The notes under the pieces were generated by a model. It saw only the letters and a list, made by a program, of their open reading frames with translations, searched no databases and was not told the DNA's origin. From assembly GCF_025725665.1 (NCBI RefSeq), contig NZ_CP107009.1:1488001-1552000 (forward strand): a stretch of 64,000 bases of DNA. The letters are read 5' to 3'. The first letter of the stretch is position 1; each line of letters opens with the position of its first letter. The position numbers were made by a program, and so were the translations under genes. Source of the stretch: Halomonas sp. LR3S48. Lineage in GTDB: Bacteria; Pseudomonadota; Gammaproteobacteria; Pseudomonadales; Halomonadaceae. This document shows, in pieces, positions 1 to 8,429 of this stretch.

Positions 1-15
1 AGGTATATAGCTGTG

Positions 16-414
16 TCAGGGGCGCAGTCGTTGGGTAAGCAGGTAGATCGGAATAGTGGCAAAGGTTGGGGCTTCGCCGGGGGAACCGATGGTGTTCTCG
101 ACCCGGGGAGACGCTACCGCAAAGGTGGATAGAGACACCGCAACGTCGCTGACGTCCTGCCGCTCTGCACGCAGCATTGCCGCACTGACATGCTCCCAGC
201 CGTGACCATGCTCGCAGTGGGGGGAAGGTACCAGTTGGCTTGCGGCAATAGTTTCGATAGCCGCGCTGCTCGGGGAAGATGAGGCAGGGTGCGCATGGGC
301 CGAAAGGGCTAACACCAACATCAGCAGCAATGCCAGGGGAACGGCAAGCCAGCCTCCACGCCCCCCTGAATGGGTGAACGATCGATGTGAGACCAAGGCT
401 GCCTGCTGATGCAT
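16..414 (-). CDS. Small exported His-containing hypothetical protein
   Basis: I do not recognise a family. From the ATG at 414 the product has 132 residues: a short basic N-terminus, a strong hydrophobic segment at about residues 22-40 that ends in AHAHP (signal peptide or membrane anchor), then a low-complexity Ser/Ala/Pro stretch and a His/Cys cluster HCEHGHGWEH that could bind metal. The reading frame is open upstream to a TTG at 486, but the ATG at 414 has a GGAG motif nine bases before it and places the hydrophobic segment near the N-terminus. It is divergent from another small exported Cys/His protein at 629. Closeness to the copper cluster suggests, but does not show, a role in metal handling. 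Confidence 0.5.
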   Translation of the reverse strand: MHQQAALVSHRSFTHSGGRGGWLAVPLALLLMLVLALSAHAHPASSSPSSAAIETIAASQLVPSPHCEHGHGWEHVSAAMLRAERQDVSDVAVSLSTFAVASPRVENTIGSPGEAPTFATIPIYLLTQRLRP

Positions 415-628
415 GGCATGTCGCTCCGGCGTGATGGGCAAGTTCAGGATAGCCGTTCCCGCTGGGCTGTCATTGATCTGCATCAATCAAAGCATTTCTC
501 ATGGCCGCTTGGCGCATGCAGATGGCTGTTTCCATGAATTTTTCATCGGGGTCCAAGGGCAGGCTTGCGGCTGCGTAGCGACCATGGAAGACTAGACGCC
601 AATCCTGCGGCTGGCTGTCCGACAACAC

Positions 629-955
629 ATGCATTCCCGTTCCGTCTCCTGGTTGATCTTCCTCCTGCTCGGTATCGCATTGTCGCTACCGCAGGCGGCT
701 ACGAGTGCCTGGAGCGCAAACGACGATTGTCGGATGGAAGGCTACTCGATGCTCGACCAAACCTCGCATCCCGACAGCGATGCTAGCCAGGCACATTCGG
801 GAGAGAAAGTTGCCTGTACGGCTCCCTGCCCGGTCTGCAACAGCGCGCTGACACTCTATCCCGCCGGGCCACGCTCGCTCGAGCCCCGTTGGGCCACCGA
901 TGAAGCGCCCCTTCATGCTCCCCGCGACCGCCCGGAGCGCCCTCCTCGCGCGTGA
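629..955 (+). CDS. Small exported Cys/His hypothetical protein
   Basis: The 108-residue product starts with a typical signal peptide (MHSRS then a hydrophobic core, cleavage likely after ATSA near residue 27). The mature part has four cysteines, including ACTAPCPVCN, plus scattered His and Met residues, and ends in an Arg/Pro-rich tail. It resembles in style the small periplasmic CPxC proteins often found beside copper genes, but I cannot assign a family. No strong ribosome binding site is visible before the ATG. It lies divergent from the gene ending at 16 and upstream of lgt. The frame could be non-coding, though the signal peptide argues for a real gene. Confidence 0.45.
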   Translation: MHSRSVSWLIFLLLGIALSLPQAATSAWSANDDCRMEGYSMLDQTSHPDSDASQAHSGEKVACTAPCPVCNSALTLYPAGPRSLEPRWATDEAPLHAPRDRPERPPRA

Positions 956-1108
956 TCGAAAGCCCCTGGTTTTGCCCTCGCTTGCATAAGCGATGGCGCA
1001 GTCACGCTGCGAGGATCCCGGAGTATTACGGGTATCCTTGGCCGAATACGCAAAGGTGCGACCTGGTCGACATCCGACCTTGACGCACTAGGCGACGAGG
1101 ATTCTTTT

Positions 1109-1924
1109 ATGAACTATCCCGACATCGACCCCGTGGCCATTGCCATCGGGCCCCTGCAAGTTCATTGGTATGGCCTGATGTACGTGGTGGGTTTCGTCAG
1201 TGCCTGGTGGCTGGGGCGCCGTCGGGCATATCGCCTGGGCCTGAACCACGATGATATCGGTGACCTGCTGTTCTACGCCGCTCTCGGCGTGGTAGCCGGA
1301 GGGCGTCTGGGCTACGTGCTGTTCTACGGCATGGAGCGCTTCCTGGCCAATCCGCTGTGGCTGTTCAGTATTTGGGAAGGGGGCATGAGCTTCCACGGCG
1401 GCCTGGTGGGGGTATTGCTGGCAGCATTATGGTTTGCCCGCAGGAAGAAGCTCACCTTTTTCCAGTTGACGGACTTCATCGCCCCCATGGTGCCGATCGG
1501 CCTGGGGGCCGGGCGTATCGGCAACTTCATCAACCATGAACTGCCGGGGCGCGTCAGCGACCTGCCCTGGGCCATGCCGTTTTCCCATATGGGGCCGGAG
1601 CCGCGCCATCCCTCGGCACTCTACGAATTCGCTCTCGAGGGGGTGGTGCTGTTCATAGTGCTGTGGTGGGTTTCGAGCCGACCGCGGCGGCGCGGCCTGG
1701 TCTCGGGACTGTTCCTTATGCTCTACGGCATCTTCCGCTTTGCGGTGGAGTTCGTGCGGCTGCCCGATGAGCACATCGGCTTCGTCGCCTTCGGCTGGGT
1801 GACCATGGGGATGCTGCTGACGCTACCGATGATTGCCGCCGGTGTGGCGCTCATCCTGTGGTCGAGGCGTCAAGAGCGCGATGAGCCTGCGGCAACGGTT
1901 CCTGCACAAGGAATGGCGGGCTGA
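1109..1924 (+). CDS. lgt: Prolipoprotein diacylglyceryl transferase
   Basis: Inner-membrane enzyme that transfers diacylglyceryl from phosphatidylglycerol to the lipobox cysteine of prolipoproteins, the first step of lipoprotein maturation. The 271-residue length is usual. The family signature GAGRIGNFINHELPGR is present at about residues 134-149, with the early HWYGLMY and GGRLGYVLFYG motifs and the HGGLVG motif of the catalytic region, and about seven hydrophobic segments. A purine-rich ribosome site (GACGAGGA) precedes the ATG. thyA, the common downstream neighbour of lgt, is absent; an L,D-transpeptidase gene follows instead. Confidence 0.96.
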   Translation: MNYPDIDPVAIAIGPLQVHWYGLMYVVGFVSAWWLGRRRAYRLGLNHDDIGDLLFYAALGVVAGGRLGYVLFYGMERFLANPLWLFSIWEGGMSFHGGLVGVLLAALWFARRKKLTFFQLTDFIAPMVPIGLGAGRIGNFINHELPGRVSDLPWAMPFSHMGPEPRHPSALYEFALEGVVLFIVLWWVSSRPRRRGLVSGLFLMLYGIFRFAVEFVRLPDEHIGFVAFGWVTMGMLLTLPMIAAGVALILWSRRQERDEPAATVPAQGMAG

Positions 1925-2046
1925 TGACTGGCCGGGCCAGAAGTGGAATCAGAGCTCATCGGCTGTTGAATCGAATTAGGATCGCTAGTATGAAGCTCAT
2001 TTTTAAGGCTCCGCCGCCAGTGGCGGACAGGCAAGAGGCAAACGCA

Positions 2047-3135
2047 ATGAGACACTACGGCACTGTTCGAGTGAACGGCCGAACGTCGCGCCGCCTGGCA
2101 TGGCTGTCGCTGTTCGTATGCATACTGGCCATCACATTGCTGACCGGTACGGCTTGGTCCCAGGAAGAGGTGTCCGCCGCCGACGAGGCAGAGGCCGCCG
2201 ATGAATGGCCGAAGGGACACTACCCGCTGCCCGAGCAGGGCGACGTGATCGGTGAGGACTACATCGTCGAGGCACGCAGTGAAGAGACCCTGCTCGATAT
2301 CGCCCGCGAGCACAATGTGGGGTACCAGGAGATCCGTCGGGCCAACCCCGATGTCAGCGTCTGGCTGCCGGGCGAGGGCACCGAGGTCGTCATTCCCGGT
2401 CGCTTCATCCTGCCGCCGGTCGAGCGGGAGGGGATCGTGATCAATGTCGCCGAGCTGCGGCTCTACTATTATCCCCCGGCTGGAGAAGGCGAGAGCCCGC
2501 GGGTGGAGACCTACCCGATCGGTATCGGGCGAGAGGGTTTCGATACGCCACTGGGCAAGACCAAGACCACCATGAATCTCAAGGATCCGGCCTGGTATCC
2601 ACCGCGCTCGGTGCGCGAAGAGGCCGCAGCGCGTGGCGAGGAGGCGCCCGCCGTGGTGCCGCCGGGGCCGGACAACCCCCTAGGCAGCCACGCCATCCTG
2701 CTCGACATTCCCGGCTACCTGATCCACGGCACCAACAAGCCGGACGGCATCGGCATGCGTGCCAGTCGCGGCTGCATCCGCATGTTCCCCGAGGATGTCG
2801 CATCGATCTTCGAACGCGTGCCCGTCGGCACTCAGGTTCACCTCATCAACCAGCCGATCAAGGCCGGTTGGGACGGCGACATGCCCTACGTTCAGGTCTA
2901 CGAGGCGCTCGAGGAGCAGGAAGCCGGCATGGCCGCACTGATGGAGACCCTGGCACTGCTCGAGCGCAATGCCGATGAGCCCTCCACGCCGCTCAACTAC
3001 GAGTTGTTGCGCGAGCTGCTCGAGAACCCCAGCGGTGAGGTCATTGCGCTGACGCCTGCCCCGGAGCCTGAGCCTGAACCCGAGGAGGAACACAGCGAGA
3101 AAGAGAGCCTGCTCTGGGAGGAGCTGGCGGTCTAG
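2047..3135 (+). CDS. L,D-transpeptidase with LysM-like domain (YkuD/ErfK family)
   Basis: Periplasmic enzyme expected to cross-link peptidoglycan or attach lipoprotein to it through a catalytic cysteine. From the ATG at 2047 the product has 362 residues: signal peptide 1-38 (ends AWSQ), a LysM-like segment at about 70-118 (DYIVEARSEETLLDIAREHN, then NPDVSVWLPG and a VVIPG end), and a YkuD domain at about 129-275 with HGTN (His227) and the SRGCIRM motif (Cys243). The C-terminus is acidic with a Pro-Glu repeat. The frame also opens at 1924, where an ATG overlaps the lgt stop, but that 41-residue extension sits in front of an obvious signal peptide, so 2047 is preferred. Confidence 0.9.
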   Translation: MRHYGTVRVNGRTSRRLAWLSLFVCILAITLLTGTAWSQEEVSAADEAEAADEWPKGHYPLPEQGDVIGEDYIVEARSEETLLDIAREHNVGYQEIRRANPDVSVWLPGEGTEVVIPGRFILPPVEREGIVINVAELRLYYYPPAGEGESPRVETYPIGIGREGFDTPLGKTKTTMNLKDPAWYPPRSVREEAAARGEEAPAVVPPGPDNPLGSHAILLDIPGYLIHGTNKPDGIGMRASRGCIRMFPEDVASIFERVPVGTQVHLINQPIKAGWDGDMPYVQVYEALEEQEAGMAALMETLALLERNADEPSTPLNYELLRELLENPSGEVIALTPAPEPEPEPEEEHSEKESLLWEELAV

Positions 3136-3148
3136 CCACGGTTTGGGG

Positions 3149-3180
3149 TTCAGCTTGCATTCAGGCTGAGGCCCTATTCT
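3149..3180 (+). promoter_or_regulatory. Putative CopR-type direct-repeat box and -10 of the cupredoxin promoter
   Basis: TTCAGCTTGCATTCAG at 3149-3164 is a TTCAG-N6-TTCAG direct repeat, the spacing expected for an OmpR-family activator. A -10-like TATTCT lies at 3175-3180, ten bases after the box, so the box covers the -35 position. The same box with the same spacing stands in front of copA at 5676. The regulator is inferred to be the response regulator encoded at 3698. Confidence 0.5.
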
Positions 3181-3212
3181 CGTGCTTCCCTCAGGCGAAT
3201 CGAGACACAACC

Positions 3213-3692
3213 ATGCACAAGTCGATTTTGGCAGCTTTATTCACCCTCTGGTCTGCTGGCTCACTGGCTGCCCCCGGACACCAGGCTGGCACGCAACAGC
3301 CTGACGAGGCAGAGGTAGATCGCGTCATCCAGATCGAAGCAAGCGAGATGATGTTCGATCCTGAGACATTGGCCATTGCACCCGGGGAGACGGTAAAGTT
3401 CGAAATACACAACAGCGGTGCGCTGGAACACGAGTTCGTCATCGGTGACCGTGCGGCGCAGGAAGAGCATCGCCGCATGATGCAGGAAATGGGCGGTCAT
3501 GGCGGCCATGGCGACCATGACATGGCCGAGGGCGAGCATGGCGGTGACATGCCCGCCGTGACAATCGCTCCCGGTGCGACCGCCACGCTCGTTTGGACGG
3601 CTCCCGACGGAATCAGCCAACTGGAATATGCCTGCAACATTCCCGGACACTACGAATCCGGCATGGTGGGGGAAATCGACCTCCAAGGGTGA
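3213..3692 (+). CDS. Periplasmic cupredoxin (copper-binding, CopI-like)
   Basis: A 159-residue exported blue-copper protein, likely taking part in copper tolerance or copper shuttling in the periplasm. The signal peptide ends near residue 20 (GSLAAP). The type 1 copper ligands are visible: His73 in EHEFVI, then Cys141, His146 and Met151 in CNIPGHYESGM. A His/Met-rich insert at about 86-113 (with GGHGGHGDHDM) lies between the ligands and may bind extra copper. It is the first gene of a run with the two-component system, whose start lies five bases downstream, and it has a putative CopR box upstream. The copper ligand set makes the fold secure; the exact role is inferred from neighbours. Confidence 0.88.
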   Translation: MHKSILAALFTLWSAGSLAAPGHQAGTQQPDEAEVDRVIQIEASEMMFDPETLAIAPGETVKFEIHNSGALEHEFVIGDRAAQEEHRRMMQEMGGHGGHGDHDMAEGEHGGDMPAVTIAPGATATLVWTAPDGISQLEYACNIPGHYESGMVGEIDLQG

Positions 3693-3697
3693 ACACG

Positions 3698-4363
3698 ATG
3701 AAGCTGTTACTTCTCGAGGACGACGACCTGCTGGCAGAGAGCCTGTCGGAAACTCTGGAAGACAACGGCTATCGTGTCGACTCGGCTGCGACGGTTCACG
3801 CAGCCGAGTCCCTGATGGCGACCGAGGAGTATGCCTTGGCGATTCTTGACCTGGGGCTGCCGGACGGTTCCGGGCTCGACCTGATCGCGCGCTGGCGTGG
3901 CCAGGAACGTCGCCTGCCCATACTGGCTCTCACCGCGCGGGATACCTGGGAAGACAAGGTCGCTGGCCTGCGCCGAGGGGCCGACGATTATCTGACCAAG
4001 CCGTTCCACGAAGCGGAACTGCTGGCACGGTTGCATGCGCTCTTGAGACGGCAGACAGGCCATTTGAGTACGATACTCAGCGTCAACGGCATACAGCTCG
4101 ACGAGGAGAGACGACAGGTCAGCACGGAGGGGAGTGGTTGGCAGCCGTTGACAGCGACGGAATTTCGGCTGCTGCGCTACCTGATGCACCATCCCGACCG
4201 CGTCCTGTCCAAGGCGCAACTGCTCGACCAGCTCTATTCACTGGAGCAGGACGCTCCCGCCCCGAACCTGGTGGAGGTCTATATTGCCAAGTTGCGGCGT
4301 CGGCTGGGCAAGGACGCCATTCAGACGCGACGCGGCCAGGGCTATCTTCTTGCGTCGCGTTGA
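3698..4363 (+). CDS. OmpR-family response regulator (CopR/CusR-like)
   Basis: A 221-residue regulator with an N-terminal receiver (acidic pocket ED at 7-10, phospho-acceptor Asp51 in AILDLGLPDGSG, conserved LTKPF) and a C-terminal winged-helix domain (about 125-221) with the usual TATEFRLLRYL and RRGQGYLL features. The longer frame opening at 3593 lies inside the cupredoxin gene in another frame, so the ATG at 3698 is chosen. The kinase gene overlaps its 3' end. Position between a cupredoxin and copAB points to copper-responsive control, probably through the TTCAG direct-repeat boxes at 3149 and 5676. The copper signal is inference from context. Confidence 0.92.
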   Translation: MKLLLLEDDDLLAESLSETLEDNGYRVDSAATVHAAESLMATEEYALAILDLGLPDGSGLDLIARWRGQERRLPILALTARDTWEDKVAGLRRGADDYLTKPFHEAELLARLHALLRRQTGHLSTILSVNGIQLDEERRQVSTEGSGWQPLTATEFRLLRYLMHHPDRVLSKAQLLDQLYSLEQDAPAPNLVEVYIAKLRRRLGKDAIQTRRGQGYLLASR

Positions 4364-5672
4364 GCGTCGCAGCCTACGCTTTCGCCTGCTGGCCTGGCTC
4401 GGGGGGGTGGCACTCGTCGTCGTGGGCCTGACCTGGCTGATGCACGGCATCCTGTTGCACGATCTGGCGCGAAGCTTCCTCGGTGAGCGGTTGCGCCAGG
4501 AGGCGGAGCATACGCTACTTCAGTTTCGCCAGGGGCATCTCTCGACCCGGCTATGGCTTGCGGAGAGCCCTGCCCTGCAGGTCTTTCACCATCTCTACGT
4601 GCTGGAGCTGGATGGGGAAATCACCACGTCGCATCCGCGCTGGCTCGAAACGCTGATGCCCCATCTGGAAGGTGAGGACGAAGCGCTGGACATCGTCTCC
4701 TCTGGCGAGCGTCATCTGCTGGTGTATCGCAGGCGCTTCGAAATCGACGGTCGCTCTGGCGTGCTGCTGATCGGCGAGGACTTCGGCCAGGTGGAGGATG
4801 GGCTGGATGCGCTCCACTGGTGGGTCGGCGGTATTGCCGGCCTGCTACTGGTCCTGCTCATCGGCCTCAACATGATGGCGGTCAATCGTGCGCTGCGCCC
4901 GCTCTCCCGGCTGCGAAGGCAGCTCGACGAACTGCGCTCGGGCACGCGCGAACGGCTGCACCTCGATACGCCTTCCGAGCTCGATGCCCTGGTGGCGCAA
5001 CTCAATCGCCTCATGGATGAACACGCTCGACGACTCCAACGCTCCCGTGAATCCCTGGCCAATCTCTCCCATGCGCTCAAGACACCGCTGACCGCAGTCA
5101 TACAGGTATTGCGTGGTTCACGCCCCATCGACCCGGAGCGTAGGGAGAAGATGCGTCTGAGGCTGGAGGACATGCATGCCCAGTTGGACACCGAGTTGAA
5201 GCGCTCGCGTATCGCCGGCCCCAATGCAGGACAGCATGCGAACATTCGGCATGAAGCCGAGCAACTCGTCGAGATGTTCTCCAACCTCTATCCCGATCGG
5301 CATTTCCGGCTCGATATCGACGCCTCGGTACCCGTCAGTGTCAGCGTCGAGCGGCAGGATTTCTCCGAGGTGCTGGGTATCCTGCTGGATAACGCCGCCA
5401 AGTGGGCTACCCACGAGGTCCGTTGCCGAGTGCGGCAAGACACCTCCCTGGCGATCCTGGTGGAGGACGACGGTTCCGGTGTCGCGCCGGATGATATGGG
5501 TCGCTTGGGGCGGCGTGGCACTCGGCTCGACGAAGGCAAGCCCGGCCATGGGTTGGGCCTTGCCATCCTGCGTCAGATCGTCGAGCGCTATGCCGGCCAG
5601 GTGCGTTTCGAGCCTTCTCCCGAGGGTGGGCTACGGGTCGAGGTCGAGCTTCCACTGAATGAAGCGGGCTGA
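4350..5672 (+). CDS. Sensor histidine kinase partner of the copper regulator
   Basis: Inner-membrane kinase of about 440 residues. Two hydrophobic segments (about 10-32 and 155-178) flank a periplasmic sensor region of about 120 residues; then come a HAMP-like linker (PLSRLRRQLDELRSG), a HisKA dimerisation helix with the phospho-acceptor His in NLSHALKTPL, and an ATPase domain with LLDNAAKWA (N box), VEDDGSGV (G1) and GHGLGLAI (G2). It resembles the PhoQ-like branch. No ATG fits: the frame opens at 4284 inside the regulator gene, and a TTG at 4350, eight bases after GGCCAGGG and overlapping the regulator stop, is the most plausible start. This implies translational coupling. Confidence 0.88.
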   Translation: MRRVERRSLRFRLLAWLGGVALVVVGLTWLMHGILLHDLARSFLGERLRQEAEHTLLQFRQGHLSTRLWLAESPALQVFHHLYVLELDGEITTSHPRWLETLMPHLEGEDEALDIVSSGERHLLVYRRRFEIDGRSGVLLIGEDFGQVEDGLDALHWWVGGIAGLLLVLLIGLNMMAVNRALRPLSRLRRQLDELRSGTRERLHLDTPSELDALVAQLNRLMDEHARRLQRSRESLANLSHALKTPLTAVIQVLRGSRPIDPERREKMRLRLEDMHAQLDTELKRSRIAGPNAGQHANIRHEAEQLVEMFSNLYPDRHFRLDIDASVPVSVSVERQDFSEVLGILLDNAAKWATHEVRCRVRQDTSLAILVEDDGSGVAPDDMGRLGRRGTRLDEGKPGHGLGLAILRQIVERYAGQVRFEPSPEGGLRVEVELPLNEAG

Positions 5673-5675
5673 CCG

Positions 5676-5707
5676 TTCAGCCTGCTTTCAGCTATTCACC
5701 GCATCAT
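5676..5707 (+). promoter_or_regulatory. Putative CopR-type direct-repeat box in front of copA
   Basis: TTCAGCCTGCTTTCAG at 5676-5691 matches the box at 3149 in 14 of 16 positions, and a weak -10-like CATCAT follows at 5702-5707 with the same ten-base gap. It lies in the kinase-copA spacer. The conserved spacing of box to -10 in two promoters supports a shared activator site. Confidence 0.5.
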
Positions 5708-5739
5708 GGCGCCTGGAGTTCCCCTGACAGGAGCCATGC

Positions 5740-7554
5740 ATGGCGACCAAGAACATCACCGATCTCTCCCTTTCCCGACGACAACTTCTCAAGGGCGGAG
5801 CCGCCTTCGGCTTTGGAGCGGCGGCCCTGGGACTGGCACCGGCTTGGGCCGACCCTTGGGGACAAAGCAATACTTACCCGCAGGGGATAGTGGAGGGCAA
5901 CGACATCGCCCTGGCCATTCGCCGAGAAACGTTGGCGATCAATGGACGCGATACGCGCCCTATCACCATCAATGGAACGAGCCCTGGGCCACTGATTCGA
6001 CTACGGGAAGGACAGGACGCCACCTTGCGCGTCACCAACCTGATGGACGAGCCGACCTCCATTCACTGGCACGGCTTGATTCTGCCGCCTGCAGTCGATG
6101 GTGCGCCGGGTATCAGCTTCGCCGGTATCGGTCCTGGGGAAACCTTCACCTATCGCTTCCCCGTGGTGCAGAACGGTACCTACTGGTATCACAGTCATTC
6201 CGGCTTGCAGGAGCAACTGGGTCATGCCGGGCCGATCGTCATCGATGCCGCCGAGCGTGAACCGTTCCGCTTCGATCGCGAGCATGTGGTGATGCTGACC
6301 GACTGGACCTACGAGGAACCGGCCACGGTTTTTCGCAACCTGAAGACTGCCGAGGGCTACTACAACTTCCAGGAACGCACCATTACGGACTTTCTGGCCG
6401 ACATGCGCGAGAACGGCTTCCGGGAAACGGCCCGCTCGCGTGCGATGTGGGCACAGATGCGCATGAGTTCGCGCGATATCGCCGACGTCACCGGCAGCAC
6501 CTACACCTACCTGGTGAACGGCCAGGCACCGGAGCAGAACTGGACGGCGCTGTTCAAGCCAGGCGAGCGGCTGCGCCTGAGATTCATCAATGGCTCGGCC
6601 ATGACCTATTTCGACGTGCGCATCCCGGGCTTGAAGATGACGGTTGTCGCGGCCGATGGCCAACCCGTGCAGCCCGTGCCGGTCGATGAATTCCGTATCG
6701 CCGTCGCCGAGACCTACGATGTCATCGTCACTCCCGAGGCCGATACGGCGTATACGGTATTCGTCGAATCCATGGACCGCAGCGGCTTTGCCCGCGCGAC
6801 CCTGGCGCCGCGCCTGGGCATGGAGGCCGAGATGCCCGAGCGGCGCAGGATCGCCGACCGGGGCATGGAGGCGATGGGTGCGCATGGCGGCATGGACCAT
6901 TCCAGCATGGCCGGCATGGACCATTCCGGTATGGCGGGCATGGACCACTCCGACATGGCGGGCATGGACCACTCCGACATGGCGGGCATGGACCACTCCA
7001 ACATGGCGGGCATGGATCACTCCGACATGCAGGACGACACGCCGCCTGGTGCTTCGGAAGGCGACCTGTTGCCAGCGGGGGCCGCCCAGCCCGGCTCGCA
7101 GTATGACCAGGCGGGAATCGGTATCGATCCTGATGAGCGTCGCATCCTGGTCTATCGCGACCTCAAGGCGTTTCGCCCCTGGCCTGACCGGCGCGAACCG
7201 GAACGGGAGATGGAGATACACCTGACCGGCAACATGGAGCGCTACATGTGGTCGTTCGATGGCAAGAAGTTCAGCGAGGTCAACGGTCCCATCCATTTCC
7301 GCAAGGACGAGCGGCTGCGCCTGATTCTGGTCAACGACACCATGATGGAGCACCCCATCCATCTGCACGGCATGTGGATGGAACTGGAGAACGGGGCGGG
7401 GGAGCTCATTCCACGCAAGCACACCATCAACGTCAAGCCGGGGGAGCGGGTATCCGCCCTGATCACGGCCGATGCCGAGGGTAGCTGGGCATTCCACTGC
7501 CATCTTCTCTACCACATGGATGCCGGCATGTTCCGGGTCGTCAAGGTCTCGTAA
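5740..7554 (+). CDS. copA: Copper-resistance multicopper oxidase CopA
   Basis: Periplasmic multicopper oxidase that protects against copper, probably by oxidising Cu(I). The 604-residue product carries a twin-arginine signal (SRRQLLKGG, residues 12-20, then a hydrophobic stretch to AWA at 37), so it is exported folded by Tat. Copper-site motifs are visible: HWHG at 109-112, HSH at 151-153, and near the C-terminus HPIHLHGMW and HCHLLYHMDAGM. In the middle (about 385-430) is a Met/His-rich tandem repeat of the form MDHSxMAG, six copies, as in other CopA proteins. An AGGAGC site precedes the ATG. It is followed by copB after nine bases. Confidence 0.95.
   Translation: MATKNITDLSLSRRQLLKGGAAFGFGAAALGLAPAWADPWGQSNTYPQGIVEGNDIALAIRRETLAINGRDTRPITINGTSPGPLIRLREGQDATLRVTNLMDEPTSIHWHGLILPPAVDGAPGISFAGIGPGETFTYRFPVVQNGTYWYHSHSGLQEQLGHAGPIVIDAAEREPFRFDREHVVMLTDWTYEEPATVFRNLKTAEGYYNFQERTITDFLADMRENGFRETARSRAMWAQMRMSSRDIADVTGSTYTYLVNGQAPEQNWTALFKPGERLRLRFINGSAMTYFDVRIPGLKMTVVAADGQPVQPVPVDEFRIAVAETYDVIVTPEADTAYTVFVESMDRSGFARATLAPRLGMEAEMPERRRIADRGMEAMGAHGGMDHSSMAGMDHSGMAGMDHSDMAGMDHSDMAGMDHSNMAGMDHSDMQDDTPPGASEGDLLPAGAAQPGSQYDQAGIGIDPDERRILVYRDLKAFRPWPDRREPEREMEIHLTGNMERYMWSFDGKKFSEVNGPIHFRKDERLRLILVNDTMMEHPIHLHGMWMELENGAGELIPRKHTINVKPGERVSALITADAEGSWAFHCHLLYHMDAGMFRVVKVS
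6889..7029 (+). repeat. 24-bp tandem repeat encoding MDHSxMAG units inside copA
   Basis: Six head-to-tail copies of a 24-bp unit, in frame, each encoding a Met- and His-containing octapeptide (x = S, G, D, D, N, D). Adjacent copies are nearly identical at DNA level, so the number can change by slippage. The unit is a candidate Cu(I)-binding array. Confidence 0.9.
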
Positions 7555-7563
7555 GGAGCTCGC

Positions 7564-8337
7564 ATGAAAACCAGAATCGTACCGATGGCGACCTGTGCTG
7601 CCTTCACCCTGCTGGCGATCACGGCGGCTCATGCCGAGGATGGCTACGATTCGCCGGGAGACTGGCCCTCGCCGATGGCGGAACATTATGCCTGGGCGGC
7701 GGGCTTCGATCGGTTGGAGTACCTCTTCCCCGGCAAGGGAGAAGAGGAAGCGCTGCTTTGGGATTTCGAAGCCTGGTACGGTGGTGACCACAACCGGGTC
7801 TATCTCAAGAGCGAGGGCGAGAACGTCCAGGGCGATGGCGCAGGCGCCGAATTCGAAGCCCTCGACTTACGCTACAGCCGCTTGATTTCGGATTTCTGGG
7901 AGCTACAGGGAGGTGTCGGTTACCAGGGCAACGTTGGTTCGAACGACCATCCCGAGCGCTTCTATGGCGTCATCGGCCTGCAGGGCACGGCGCCCTACCT
8001 CATCGAGACCAGCCTCGACCTCAAGGTCAGCGAGGATGGCGACGCCTGGGTGGAAGTGGAAGCCGAGCACGATGTGCGACTGACGCAACGTCTCTACCTT
8101 CAGCCGCGAGCGGAACTGGTGGCTTCAGGCAACGAGGTCGAAGAGTTCCATATGGGCAGTGGCCTGAACTCGCTGAATGCCGGCCTGCGGCTTCGCTACG
8201 AAATCACTCGCAAGATCGCACCCTATGTCGGTGCCTACTGGGAAAAGAGCTACGGCAACACCGCCGATATGGCACGTGCTCATGGCGAGCCCACGGAGAA
8301 CACTGGCCTCGTGGCTGGCATCCGCGTTCTTTTCTGA
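7564..8337 (+). CDS. copB: Copper-resistance outer-membrane protein CopB
   Basis: A 257-residue exported protein with a signal peptide (cleavage after AHA, residue 21) and an amphipathic beta-rich body of the CopB family: alternating aromatic and polar strands, GGDHNRVYLKSEGE near residue 75, LQGGVGYQ near 115, ending in a barrel-type terminal strand ...GIRVLF with C-terminal Phe. It is shorter than many CopB proteins because it lacks their Met/His-rich N-terminal extension; that function may be served by the CopA repeat. TAAGGAG precedes the ATG and overlaps the copA stop, so the two are co-transcribed. The role is storage or export of copper at the outer membrane, known only in outline for the family. 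Confidence 0.9.
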   Translation: MKTRIVPMATCAAFTLLAITAAHAEDGYDSPGDWPSPMAEHYAWAAGFDRLEYLFPGKGEEEALLWDFEAWYGGDHNRVYLKSEGENVQGDGAGAEFEALDLRYSRLISDFWELQGGVGYQGNVGSNDHPERFYGVIGLQGTAPYLIETSLDLKVSEDGDAWVEVEAEHDVRLTQRLYLQPRAELVASGNEVEEFHMGSGLNSLNAGLRLRYEITRKIAPYVGAYWEKSYGNTADMARAHGEPTENTGLVAGIRVLF

Positions 8338-8429
8338 GGCGGTTGGATCACCATCGGCCCCGCTGCACGGCGCAGCATCGCCGAGCTGAATGGCCTGGGT
8401 GTATCTGGGTCAACCTCATGATGCGCCAT

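Noticed and set aside
1924-2046. Upstream start of the L,D-transpeptidase overlapping the lgt stop
   Set aside because: It would put 41 charged residues before a clear signal peptide; the start at 2047 is better.
6889-7029. Regular 24-bp repeats considered as a CRISPR array
   Set aside because: Units are contiguous without spacers and are in frame inside copA.
6001-7791. 596-codon open frame opposite copA
   Set aside because: The His/Val repeats in it mirror the Met-rich repeat of copA; no independent support.
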